Shown: positions 23,307 through 36,114 of the stretch, piece by piece
How the letters are laid out: each line of letters begins with the position of its first letter
How positions within the stretch are numbered: the first letter of the stretch is position 1
From: Ephemerocybe angulata
Taxonomy: Eukaryota > Basidiomycota > Agaricomycetes > Agaricales > Psathyrellaceae
DNA length: 64,000 bases
Direction: 5' to 3'
Assembly (NCBI GenBank): GCA_013368325.1
Contig: JAACJK010000163.1
Coordinates: 2,604,001 to 2,668,000 of the forward strand
Notes under the pieces: model-generated
Database searches by the model: none
Seen by the model: only the letters and a program-made list of their open reading frames with translations
What the model was told of the DNA's origin: nothing
Made by a program: the position numbers and the translations under genes

Positions 23307-25465
23307 TGCAAGCAAATGGACAAGGGTCAACTTGAAGTACGTGTGTATCTGGAGTCATCACACATCGTGCATACTCACTCAAACTGTAACTATCTCGGGT
23401 GAGAGTCGGGTGGGACAACGCCGAGGGTGATGGGTTTCAAGTCCAACAACATTCCCCGGCTACGGTGAGCATATCTCGCAACTATCAATATAAAATAACA
23501 AGTGGGGCTAACGATGGACGGCTAGGCTCGTTGCATGCCGCCTTGGCCTGCCTGGATGGGATCTGGGGCTTTGATTCGACTTGCTTGGACTTGCCGCTTA
23601 TGTCGGTATGTGCAGCCCACGGGTCATACTAATCCCTCTTATCGGGAATCGTCATACATGACAAACAAGGGTCGAGCGCCCGACCCTGTCAATGGAGGCA
23701 ATATGGCAACCCTGCTGATTTCTCATGTGAGATACTCGCGGAGCCTGTGAGGCTTGAGGATAGTCCGAATGGGGGGGGGCACGAGCCTGTGCTTCTCGAG
23801 CCTGGACGATCACGAATCATGAACATTGTGCGGCAATGGTCGAGTCAAATACCCTTCATTTGCGTCTTGCGACGCCGGGTGCAACGTGTTGGGGTTGCAA
23901 GTATACCAACATTCAAACGGATGGACTTTCCTCGATACGAGTGTACACTCGATTCTCCAACGATTATCTCAGGTCTTTTTTGGTTTAGGGTGGTGTGTTC
24001 AAGTTGATGGTGAGTATCGCGGCTCTGGTCCAAACTTGCGAGGTTCTTTCCATTCTTTCCACGATGGGGGCTGCCGGTAACGCTGCGTTCCTGAAACGGA
24101 ACAGGCAAGTTGTGATCCCCGTTGACGAATCCGTTGTCCGTCTCCTTACTCGCCCTTACTCGCCTCACCGAGTACGAGACCGACTTCAACCTCAAACACA
24201 GGGTCCAGGGATGGTCCAAATACCTTTGATAAAGCCGAATTAGATCCACCCTGACAAGGCTAGCAATTTCACAAGTGGAGGTGATATAAGTACTTATTAT
24301 GACGGGCTCCCTGACTCTGTGGGCGACCGAGCGGCTGTCCGATAGGAGGCGCCTAACTGTCTGTGCAAGGATCTTGGCCCTGTAACCGGAATGATCGCAC
24401 CTGAGGCTGTCGCACTCTGCGGCACACTGGCAGTCGCCTCCCCCGACTCACGCATCCTGGCTAGGTTACGCTCTGGCGCTGCAAATCTGGCAGGAAATCT
24501 TTGAGGAATTGGTTACAAGAATAAAGGCGGGTTTAGATACCGACTTGGAATCATCGTCTTGTTGGTGGGTCGTGATGGTGGTTAGTATTGGTGAGACGTT
24601 CTGGAGGACCTATTTGGGGCAAAGCACCTCGAACTCGTGCGTGGTCGCTATGGGACCCCGGAAAATCAAGTGTTTGGAAATGGCTCCTCCGTGGGTGAGT
24701 GTGCATATGTTTGAGGTTGTATACGAACTACGCAGTATGTACTACCGCTGATCATTTGTGACCCATGTTGCATTCAACGTTAGTAGTCGTCTGTGAGTCT
24801 GACGCCCCGATGCGATGCGTCGTTGTGCATCAGGTACGTCCGGTCGCAAGGGGAATCACGAACCATGCTTCGTGCCCTTCGGGCACCACGACTGGGACGG
24901 ACGGGTGCGAGGAGCAGCCACTTCGACGTGAGTCGGGCCGAAGCTAGGAAATGCCTTTTCGCGGTGCTTATGGACGCATGCCAAGAACTCTCCCGAGAGA
25001 TGTGCACCGGTTCCACTCGAAAACGTAAATTCCACCCAGATTTTGTGAGTCAAACGTGAGCTGGCTTATCTCTTTCATATCCACGGATCATGGGGAGTCA
25101 AGCCCCTTCCTCGAGTCACCAGGACTCGGTCATAAAGATATTTGTTTGACTTGCGAGGACGGGAGGACTCGATGGGGGTATCGGGGCACAATCCGCAGAA
25201 ATGGCAAGGCAAAGGTATTTTTTTCACACCGAGGTCGACGATGCATGAGTTCAAGTTGTTGCTTTGTAGGGATGGGTGCTATTGATGCCACGTGGGAAAT
25301 GACGCATCTGGGGGGCCAATCTGTGCTCTAATCTCAAGGCTTCCCTGTAAAACCCCCTTCCGACTTGACATACATATTGGTAATTTAAGTTCGAGATTCG
25401 GTCACCCCGAAATTGACACGGTGACTTAGAGTTTGGCGACTTTCTTCCCAAGATTTCGATCGGCG

Positions 25466-25475
25466 TATTTATAAG
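25466..25475 (+). promoter_or_regulatory. TATA element (TATTTATAAG) of the Cys-rich gene
   Basis: It is 140 bp before the ATG at 25615. A second CTTATAAG palindrome lies near 25490. A CT/CA-rich stretch follows. Confidence 0.55.
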
Positions 25476-25614
25476 TGGTCCCGTTCCGCGCTTATAAGGG
25501 CGGGTTCAAACGCTTTCCTCCACCACCACCGGCCTTCTACCCTCCCTCCTCCGCACACCCATTCGCCTATACCAACGGCCTACACATATCCCTCTCTACT
25601 CATCCACCTCGAAA

Positions 25615-26026
25615 ATGTGCAAGCACGAAGCGTGAGCACCGGGTCTCTACCATGCATGTCGTCATCGTTAATAACCGCCTCGCGTTCTGCAGTATCGGAG
25701 ACTTCTACAGGGGGTGCGGGGTGAGTAGCATGCTTGCTGTTCATTGGTCTTCACAGTCCCTAACGCCTACTCTGCTTCTCCAGCACTTCCACGTCCGGTA
25801 TTTCACTGGAGAAACCCTGGACTGCGGGTCCGACTCCTGTAAAAGCAGCGCTTCCCACAAGCACAAGACTGCTCACAACTGTGGATGCCCAGAGGTGCGC
25901 TTTCTCTCATGCCCCAAGTTCGAGCTACAGGTGCTTACCCACCGCGTGTAGATTGTCATCGAGGACCGTCGCGTCCAAAATATGTTCCAGGCACCCTACC
26001 CCGAATGCCAGCGCACCTCGCGATGA
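25615..26026 (+). CDS. 76-residue Cys/His-rich protein of unknown function
   Basis: Four exons (25615-25631, 25693-25720, 25784-25894, 25952-26026) give 76 residues; the first two exons are only 17 and 28 nt. There is no signal peptide. Cys and His are spaced like a metal-binding knuckle: MCKHE at the start, GCGHFH around residues 13-18, YFTGETLDC, then DSC, HKHK, HNCGC, and a last Cys near the end (PECQ). Small proteins with a central C-G-H, a YxTGE-like stretch and later Cys pairs are familiar as hypothetical proteins in mushroom genomes; I know of no assigned role. Zinc binding is inference. It has its own TATA-type promoter and lies isolated at the edge of the gene desert. Confidence 0.78.
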
Positions 26027-26684
26027 ACACTGAGCTACACCTGCTCACCGACCGTCTCGGAACCACATCATAGCATGCACCATCGGCCCAGCGCCTACCG
26101 TTTTCTCCATTCACTTCTCTCTGCTCACCAGCACGACGCCAACGTCCGGCGGTCGTTGCACACTACTGAAAATTTCACTAATCTGTTCCGGGCGCGCTCC
26201 GTACACTATCCGTCACTTCCTCTCTGGGTTTAATTGGGCCTCTGGCATTTGTATCTATCTTTCATCATATCTTTCATTCTGGGTTATCATTAGACTAGTT
26301 GTTCGTACTCGACGTTCACCATGTAGCACATTTCACCTGGCTTTCTTATCTCTCGCTGTCCGCGCTGTAGTTTTTGACAATGCATGCACCCGTCCGGCTT
26401 ACCCTGGGCTTGGTCTTATTCTTCACATGTCTCCCGTTTCAGATATTGCGAGCTGCCTATTGCGCCACAGACAAGCCATGCGCAGGAAGCGTTGTCGGCA
26501 CCGCGAAGGTTCTCCTCATCGCGCCAATCACATGACAGCTGCTGCATTTGGTTTCGCGGAGGCGGCGCTTGCAGGCAGCTTGGCTTGTTTCGCTACCACA
26601 CCGCCCAGTCAGGTCCACATACATTTGCGACCTCTGCTTCCTGTACCTTTCCGTGATTGCCGTATCCTTATCGCAGAGCTCAGC
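26027..26684. other. Intergenic between the Cys-rich gene and the BBC1-like gene
   Basis: It contains a 51-codon frame at 26380-26535 with a signal-peptide-like start (MHAPVRLTLGLVLFFTCLPF). This ends 150 bp before the BBC1-like start and could be an upstream ORF or chance. Nothing else is supported. Confidence 0.5.
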
Positions 26685-28702
26685 ATGCCTTCTTGTACGT
26701 GAAACAACGATCTCGAGCTCTCGTCGCGATTGATGCTGATATCCTGCGATTTAACAGTCGCAGACTTGAAGGCAAAGGCCACGAGTGTGGCAAACAGCGG
26801 CGTTGACAAAGCCAGGACAATGAAAGAGAGAAACACCAGGTTCGCTCGAATCTGAGATGATCAAAGGGAAAGCACGCCATACCAACGATACTATCGCAGT
26901 GTTCCAATGAAAAAGACAAACTGGGATCCATACAGCGGCCAGCCAGCACCCCCACCACCGCCCCCGAGATCCATAGTAAATCAGAGGACGAAGCCCGGCG
27001 AGCAGCCAGGCTTCCTGCCACCACCCAGCCGCACGGCATCCAACGCAAGCTCAGGCAGGGGCACACCATCCGGAGACTCGTCGCCCGGGCCAGCGCCTCC
27101 GTTGCCTTCGAGAGCACCGTCGTCAACTCCACCAGCGCTTCCCCAGAGAAGCAGCCCTCTGGGTGCGGCACCGCCTCCGCCTTCCAGAACTGGCGTTGCG
27201 GTTGCCCGAAATGCGACGGTTCCCAGACCTGCTGCTGCTGGGCCCCCTCCCCCTATCGCGCGATCAACTCGACCTGATTTGGCAGCTCTCGAACCCTCTA
27301 CTACGGACACAAAGAAAGATCCTGAAGCAATCGATTGGACGAATCTCTCGCAGGAAGATAAAGAAGTGTTCTTCAGTTGGCTGGACGAGTTCTTTTCGAA
27401 ACATCTCAACATCACCATAAATCCTCCTCGGACGTCCTCTCACTGGGCATCGGATGCAAGGGGTAATGCCAGCAACACCTTTGGAGCTGCTGCTCCACCA
27501 TTTTTGAACGCATCCGTGAGTAGCCATCTTTGTCTTCTTACTGGCCAATGACTCGTCCATGAGAACATCTGCTTATACGGAGTTTTATATTAACTTTTGC
27601 CTCCTCAGAGTAAACCCACCTCATGGGGTCGACAAGCGACTACTGCCGGGCGTACGTGATCTCGCTCTATTTCTCCGTAAACCCGTACCCAATCGTGCTT
27701 GTACGACTTCTTGTCCACTGCACTCTTTACACTTTCCCAGACGACCCCATTGTGAATGCCACCGATTTCATTACCTCCTACCCTCCTGGGGCGCTCGGGG
27801 CCAGCGCCGCCGCGGACCTGGGCACCTTCTTCCACCCGTCTACCCGTTGGAACACGCCGTGGTTCAACACCACGTCGGGGGTGCCCCCACCGCTCGAGGG
27901 CAGCAAGGATATCAGATACGTAAGCTCCTGGCAGTCCAGGGGGAGTGTGAAGACCTCGCAAATGGGCGTGCTATTCTCCGACCTAAGCGTCTTCTGGTCC
28001 TCCGTGACGTTCTCGATGACGAACCCCGAGAGCGAACGCGATACCAAACGCAAAGCATCATACCTCCCACGGCCGGACGCTCTGGACAGGGCCGCCCTCG
28101 TCGAGGCACACGAGACGTACGGCGAGACGATCGCTCAGTTTGCCGAATCGTTTTTGGGGACGGGTACGTACTGCGGGCGGGGCGAGTGCTGGGACCTCGC
28201 GAACGAGGCCCTGCAGTACTTTGCCCAATACGATTATGTTCCTAAACCCGTTCCGAGTATCAGCCGCACCCACGGACACCTTATCTACGAAGGCAAAGCG
28301 GCCGGGAAAGGCAAGGGCACGGTGGGACGGTGGAGGGGGGGAGATGACCGCATTCGGCGGGGTGATATCGTCGAGTGGAGGAAGGCCCGCATTGGGGAGA
28401 GGGGAGGCTTCTCGATGCTGGGCGACCCCGACCACACAGCTGTCATTGTCAGCGACTCTGGGCCTGTAGCACTCGCCGCAACGAGTGGCAGCACCTGTAT
28501 ACTGTCCCCGTCGGAACTGGGAACGCTTACGGTCGTCGAACAGAGCGTTGGACAGCCCCCGGCGCGAAAGGACTATAACCTCCAGGGTCTTGAGGAAGGC
28601 GAAATCTGGATTTATCGTCCAATCGGTCTCCAAGTCTACCTTGGAATCTCCGACTTGGCTCCCACTCCCCCCGATGCACATCCACGCTTACTACAGGTTT
28701 GA
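26685..28702 (+). CDS. BBC1/AIM3-like actin-patch protein with C-terminal cysteine-proteinase-fold domain
   Basis: Relatives regulate Arp2/3-driven actin assembly at endocytic sites. Five exons (26685-26694, 26758-26839, 26900-27515, 27609-27651, 27741-28702) give 570 residues. It begins MPSFADLKAKATSVANSG and continues into SVPMKKTNWDPYSGQ, then a polyproline region (PAPPPPPPR and several PPxPxR SH3-type ligands). Next is a short helical block (EDKEVFFSWLDEFFSKHLNI), and from about residue 250 a globular domain with YCGRGECWDLANEAL and GDPDHTAVIV. The latter two hold a Cys and a His placed as in papain-like or NlpC folds. The first exon of 10 nt was found because the frame from 26900 continues upstream through a good acceptor. 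No SH3 domain is encoded here, unlike yeast Bbc1. Confidence 0.82.
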
Positions 28703-29282
28703 GTAGGCGTGAGCCTATTGATATTCAACGCGGGTGCGACGAGGCGCCCATGATGATGGTATGGATGGATGGATGGATGGATGGATATACCCTCAAGATG
28801 GTATCGGCGCATACTAGCCTATCGATGCCGCTGTAGTCGAAATACGAACGAACCCTTTTCCCATGGCAGTGGTTTTGGGAAGGCCGATACCACAATCGTC
28901 CGGGTGCCTAGACGGATGAATAAATTCAAGGTGGTAGTAGAACACGACAACATAATTAGCACGCTGATCCAAGGGTGCAAAGCTAAACAGCAAAGGAAGT
29001 TTTATCAGAAGAAAGCTTGTGAATCGCTAGCCAGCGCCATGCCACCTAGGGTGCTGTCTGTCTGTCCTTTTAGGGAGACCAAGATTCCTGAGGCCTTGAC
29101 TTGCCGCTGAAAATACCGATCTCGGGCATCTATTGCATACGACAATAGCGAAGGAGCTAAACGTCGCTGTCTTGTCTCGCAAAAAGAGTGCGAGTGAGGG
29201 CAGAGGGTGGTGGCTCATGACAGGACAGTGACGTTTCGGTCTGGTATATGAAATAATCGAAGCAGGGTGTCACCAACCGTCC
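28703..29282. other. Convergent 3' flanks (BBC1-like and DIM1)
   Basis: No gene is supported. Both genes end here, so untranslated regions and terminators are expected. It includes the ATGG microsatellite. Confidence 0.6.
28761..28784 (+). repeat. (ATGG)6 microsatellite
   Basis: Six perfect tetranucleotide units, 59 bp after the stop codon of the BBC1-like gene, so probably in its 3' UTR. Confidence 0.92.
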
Positions 29283-30886
<1,604 letters not shown>

Positions 30887-31103
30887 CGTGGTTTGTGGTA
30901 GAGCTATGAAAGATTCCGCTAATTGTTGCATGCTCCAAAAAATGTTCTGCCGTTGCGCGCCATCAATACTTCCAGAAGGGAATGAGAGATAAGATAAGAT
31001 CGAGCACAACCAAAGGGATAATCCAAAGTGCTACACGGCTAGCAACAAGTACATGGCAGGTTCATACATCATCAACTCATCTCTTATGAACTACGCGAGG
31101 AGC

Positions 31104-33266
31104 CTATTTCTTCCCCGAGAGATCGGCGACTTCGATCCATCGCTTCGGGATCCCCTTACCGGTCAAATACTCGACAACAGCAGGTCCCTGTTTGCCTTGA
31201 ACGAGGACCTCAAAGCCGGATCCAGCTGGCTTTCCAACGCAGGGAGATACTATTATGACAGACAAAGTCAGAGAAGCTCCTTGATTCATAGCAATTGGCT
31301 GCTTACCGCTCGTAGCTCCAGCGCAAACCTTCCTTAAGTCCTCCGCCATCTCTTCCGCGTCAACGACCACGAAGGGCTCGAAGCCAGTGATCATTGTCGA
31401 TGCCTTCCTACCCTGTCTGATTTTAACAACGACTTGAATGGGCTTCAACTGTCCTTTCCTATGCAAGTGTCAGTTATCATCTACATTGTCGCCAGCTGGG
31501 TGAGCGCGAGTTTGCTTACTTCTGCACCGGATCTTTTCCAGGTGGTTGGATTTCATACCAGTTTTGCATCTTTGCTATAACCTTCTTTATCAATTCGTCG
31601 CGCTTAATGAAGTCTGCGAGTCCAGGATCGGATTGGGGTTCCTTCCCTTTCGACTTCCCTCCACTCTTCACTTCCAAACACGGCCGCAGGAGCGAGTCGA
31701 GGTTGACGTAGCCCTTGTCACCTTTGTTCACGAGGTCGTTGGCGACGACATAATCGAAGATGAGCGAACGGATCTCCATTGGAGTGTACAGGCTCGAGGG
31801 GCTGATGTGAGGTAGATCAGTAAGATTTGTGGCTAAAAGTACGAAAAGGCGACGAATTACCTTCCGCCAAGACCTTTGAAGAGGTCCACTGTCACAAGAT
31901 GCGGCTTCCACAACTCTCGGATTCCCAATTCATGAGACACTTCTGCCATCTTACTCTTCTCCTCGCGAGCCGCCTTCTTGGCCGCTTTAGTCTCGATATC
32001 CCGCACTGTTGGGAAAGACACATGTCCCAGAACTAGTGGATGCTTCCCGTTCACTGATGTAACGAGCGAATCGGACTGCTGGGAATGCTTCTGCGGCTGC
32101 TTGAGAGTCAAAAGCGACAGTTTGTCCATACTCTTGAGGAAGGCCGTCAGAGACTTGTTTGAAGATGATTTGATGTTAATTTCTTGAGGGTCGATATGAA
32201 TCTTCTCAGCATCTTCCGGATGCGAAGACGGGGCTTGTACTAGCGTTGGAAATGCTGGGCGAGAAGGCAGGATGTGATTCGTGTAGAACAAAGTTGCCGG
32301 AATCGGGAAGGTAGAAGGAGGCGCAGAACCCAGCGAAGCAGTGATACTTTGAAGCAATGCCTTCGTGAGGAGGTCGTTGACTTCCTGAGGCGTATATGAA
32401 ATGCCTTCGCTTGGGATTGGTTCAGGAAGTTCTCCTTGACCGTCGATCTCCGAGGGTGGGGGAGGAGTCGCGCTATCATCGCCAGCCGGCCGGGGCTCCA
32501 CCTCGTTCTCGGAACCTGGCTCAGCCTCAGAAGACTCAGGGCCGTCACTTTCACTGCCGATCTGGACTGCCTTGTCGTCGGGGACATCTGGCTTGGAGCC
32601 CATTTCCCAGAGATAGTCTTTCCAGACGTGCGAGACCAGCACCGCTTTGCCCTTCTCTTTCCCGCCGGAAGTCAATTGATCGCTGGGCAGCGCCATTTGA
32701 CCCACGGCGAGCGGAACTGAGAGGTATGATTTACCGTCCTGCCTGGAGTATTGGCGGATGCCGACAAGTGTACCCTCAGGGAGTGCTGGTGTATGGTGTA
32801 CGACTAGCTTCGATTACGAGAAGGTCAGTTTGAAATGAAGATTACAGAGGCAGTCCCACTGACCTCCTGGAATCATAAGATCTGCACCACCCGTAAGGAT
32901 GGGAATGACTGCAGAGGGGGTTGACAAGAATGGCAGCAAGTCGTCCTTCTTCCATAGCGTATACACCGTTGGGATTAGGTCCTCGGATCCCTTCCCAATG
33001 GTAAACCACAGTGGGTCTCCTTCTTTCGAAAGGTAGGCTACCTTGTTCACGCGTCAGAACCAATCAGTTTGCGAATGGGGTGAACTCACTCCTGGTTCTT
33101 CGAGGTGCGTAATGAACTTGACCGATTCAATGCCATCTGGCACCAATACATCGCCATCCTCAGGCTGCACATTGAACGCCGCGATCACTCTCTGTTTGAG
33201 CTTTCGACGATCCGAGCTGCGAAGCGGAGCAGACGTCTTGAGGTTGCTGAGAGGTTTCTTGAACAT
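31104..33266 (-). CDS. TMA64: TMA64/eIF2D (ligatin) translation factor
   Basis: eIF2D-type factor that recycles 40S subunits, removing deacylated tRNA and mRNA, and can deliver tRNA to the P site independently of GTP. Six exons give about 640 residues. The N-terminal domain starts MFKKPLSNLKTSAPLRSSDR and leads into a PUA-like part (TVYTLWKKDDLLPFL, GGADLMIPG). An acidic linker is rich in Ser/Glu/Pro. A winged-helix/SWIB-like part contains PSSLYTPMEIRSLIFDYV. The C-terminal SUI1 domain reads KPIQVVVKIRQGRKASTMIT through EVLVQGKQGPAVVEYL to GIPKRWIEV. The last intron follows GATS (donor GTAAGC). The gene is head-to-head with the pseudouridine synthase; their proposed starts are 204 bp apart. 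Confidence 0.9.
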
Positions 33267-33470
33267 TGCTGATGACGGTCGTAATGAGAGTTGTTGCGGC
33301 ACCGACAAACTTGATAAGATAAGATCCAGATGTCATCAATTTCGTGGGTCGTCCGGCATTCTTGATATGGCCCTGGAATGATCGCCGATCCGACAACTGC
33401 TCCTCGTTGAACCTCTTCCACCACGAACTCCAAAATGAAAAATGCTATAGCTTCGCATTTGAAGTCAGTA

Positions 33471-34655
33471 ATGTATATGGACCGCGGAATGCTCGTCTTG
33501 AACAAACTTCCAGGTCTAACCTGCCAGTTAACAGGCGAGCGACATAGAAAACCGTTAGCGCACCGCGCCAGCAAGGTGCGTCCTTCTCTTCGTCTGATGA
33601 TGTTTTAGCCTTCAACATGCATGGTATGTAGGAAGACAACAAGTTTAATTTACTTGTATCGGGTCTGTCACCTTCTCTTTTCATACATCACCCCTTCCTG
33701 ACTTCATCCCTAGGTCTCCAACAGCAGTATGACCTGCCTTCTCCGCCACTTCCAGTTCACAGACTAGACGCCGTGAGTCCCAAACCCCTGGAAACCGTCG
33801 CAGAATGACCCATGTACGCGCATGTCAGGGAACTACGGGATGCCTTGCTCTTGCGGTGACGCAACGCGCAGCACAGGAAATGAGCCGCCAATTCGCGCAG
33901 GGCGCCGTTCACAAAACCTACCTCGCTTTGGTCCGGGGGAACAAGAAGTCGTTTAAGGGCACGTCTGGACGCGTCGAAGACCCAATAGAATATGAAGACG
34001 GATTCTTCAAGGGATACGGCGAGGACGGCCAGCCTTCTATCACCGAATGGGAAGTGCTCGCGGATTCGGTCAGTCATATCCGACAACTTTTACAAGAATG
34101 AGCGAACGCTGACGTTTTGAATTTCAGCCCGTAGCACCGGTGACGCTTGTTCGCCTTAAGCTTCTGACCGGAAATAAGCATCAGCTGCGAATACACCTCG
34201 CAAACTCTTTGCACGGTGAAACTTAGTCCATCAACGGTCTGTTTACAATGGGTCTAACTCCCCTTGATAGTACCCATTCTGGGCGACCAAAAGTACTCGC
34301 GGAACCCCACCTCTGAAGCTATCACCAGCCAGGCTCAAATACCACCCGATCGTATGTTCCTCCATGCAACTCACCTCTCGCTCTTCGTGAGTTCTCCACT
34401 TCATTGTACCAATGTATGCAACTCATCCTTCTGCAGAAATACCGATCTGGTGGTGGGCATAAACGTGTTCGAGTCGGAATTCACGCTCCACTACCCTCGG
34501 ATTTCGTCGGCGTTTGCCACCAGCTGGAAATCCCTTTATCCTCTCTCGACATCGAGGGTGGTCTTTTCACAGACGGCGAGCCTGTCCAAGGAGAAGAACT
34601 TCCCGACTTCCAGGGTCGGTGGCTCTGGCGAAGAAACTCGATAAAACGATCATAA
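33471..34655 (+). CDS. RluA-family rRNA/tRNA pseudouridine synthase (possibly mitochondrial)
   Basis: Isomerises uridine to pseudouridine in structured RNA. Seven exons (33471-33513, 33576-33623, 33714-33772, 33829-34068, 34128-34215, 34271-34386, 34437-34655) give 270 residues. Motif I is VHRLDAGTTGCLALAV, with the catalytic Asp in HRLD. Later motifs are HKTYLALVRG, LLTGNKHQLRIHLA and the terminal block VGVCHQLEIPL. The size and the short N terminus resemble the Pus5 branch, which acts on mitochondrial 21S rRNA, but targeting cannot be judged. The 5' end is the weak point: a small upstream exon may exist, and the first intron (33514-33575, donor GTCTAA) was chosen because it is the only one that joins LNKLPG to SSSDDVLAFNMHG in frame. 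Confidence 0.82.
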
Positions 34656-34860
34656 TTGACCCAGGATCCTATTCAACGAATGACAGCAGCTGGCGACATA
34701 AAGCTAGCATGACGGACATAAATTAAAATAAACAACTAATCGTGCGCCTCACCGCAAAAGAGGGGAAGGGGTGGCTATAATACAAGGATGGCTTGGTGAC
34801 CCCTCAAGGGTCCAGACATATGCCTTTCCGTTTGTCGTTTCAGGAGATGGTGATCGCTTC

Positions 34861-36114
34861 TCAGCTGGACTCCTCATGCTTCTGCTGCGAGTTCTTCACA
34901 GAGCTGCCGAGAGCTTGACCCAGTCCTACGGCGATCGCCCCGATGGCGTGCGCAGCACCCGAAGCGAGGATAGCGCCTCCCGCTCCAGCACTTATGGCTG
35001 GAATCGCGGGGATGGACCCGACGGTGATCAGGATTGCGCTGACGACGCTTACAGCTTTGGGGTGCTCGGATGTCAGGAAGTCGAGGGCGTTGACCGCGTT
35101 CAGGAGCCAGACTGGGGCTTTGCCAGTAACGACTACCGGGGAGACTATTGCGGGCGATTAATATCGGATCGGTATGTGTACGGGAGGGAAATGAATGTGA
35201 CGTACCTTCCTTATCGTGCTCATTTGTCGTGTGTGATCGAGAGACCTCGGACTTGGAGCCCCTTCTGACCACCATAGTCTCGGACCTGGCTTTCTGGTGC
35301 GGTGGGCGGGCGGGGAGCTTCTTCTCGACGGACTTCTCCCACTTCTTCTCGCTCTTGGAGGAACTGGCGATGCTGCTGCTGTCGTCCTGGGTGTCCTTGC
35401 GCGACCCCCAGAAGCTCGACTCGCTGGCTAAGGTCCTAGACCTCGAAGGCTTGGGGCGAGGCGTGGGTTCCTCCTCAATGCCACAGGGTTCCTCGACAAG
35501 AGGTTTCTTCGTCCATCGCAAAGTGTTGGACCTCGAGGGTGTGGGGCGCTTGGGAGGCTCGCTGACGGACGACGAAGCGGACGGCGCGTCCTTCTTCTCC
35601 TCACTCTTCTTCCTGGAGAACCAGGCCCCGACACCAGTCCCGCGAACCTTGACGGTCTCTGTGGCTTCAGAATCGATATCCCCTGTTGTGTGCTGTCAGC
35701 TGCCACATCGCTGACTTATAGTGGTTGCGGATACATACAACCCATGTTCGTCATCGCGACTTTGAACTTCTTCCATGTCCATCGGTACTTGCCACCGTTG
35801 ACGGTCACAATGACCTTCTTCACTTCGTCGAAGCTGTTGGGAGGTCACTTTGTCAGGACCGCGAGTGGGGATGAAATGCTATAAGCGACATACCGAGCTT
35901 TGGCCTTGGGACCCATGAAGTGCTGAGCAACCTTGTACCAGTACTCCTCTGGGACGTTGCGTTGCACGCAACCGGCCTTGATCTGCTCGAGCCATTCCTC
36001 CACTGGCAGGTCCTTCTTGGGCTTGCCCTTGAAGACAGGGCCGTCAGTCCACTCGGAGAGGACGGGCTCGAGGTCGAAGGGCTTGATCTTGAATGCGTCG
36101 AGCATTGAGTTCAT
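34861..36114 (-). CDS. Unknown Agaricomycete protein, GKYRWTWKKFK-type N domain plus Gly/Ala-rich hydrophobic C terminus
   Basis: I do not know a function. Four exons (36114-35894, 35833-35742, 35682-35206, 35144-34861) give 357 residues. Residues 1-104 form a compact domain (MNSMLDAFKIKPFDLEPVL, GPVFKGKPKKDLPVEEWLEQ, YWYKVAQHFMGPKAKAR, VNGGKYRWTWKKFKVAM) that I recognise as recurring in mushroom hypothetical proteins. Then comes a Ser/Lys/Arg-rich disordered linker, and a C-terminal block of two or three hydrophobic Gly/Ala-rich segments (VVSAILITVGSIPAIPAISA, GGAILASGAAHAIGAIAVG). The tail resembles glycine-rich membrane-inserting or amphipathic segments of fungal effector-domain proteins; this is inference only. 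A TATA box lies 200 bp up on the same strand. Confidence 0.78.

Larger units (their letters stand above)
21335..25614. other. Gene desert of 4.3 kb, probably decayed repeats
   Basis: No frame longer than about 160 codons occurs and none resembles a known family. I see no reverse transcriptase, transposase or integrase motif. The DNA is not featureless: it holds an 11-bp tandem repeat, a 9-bp inverted repeat, a 22-bp imperfect direct repeat, six TGACTCG heptamers and two TAAGCGCCC nonamers. An old, degraded element is one explanation, but nothing proves it. Confidence 0.5.

Noticed and set aside
21335..25614. Intact transposon or retroelement
   Set aside because: No reverse transcriptase, integrase, transposase or helicase motif in any frame and no long terminal repeats seen.
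26609..27171. Minus-strand frames with hydrophobic stretches
   Set aside because: They lie opposite the first three exons of the BBC1-like gene, whose plus-strand exons join in frame and match the family; splicing on the minus strand does not keep a frame.
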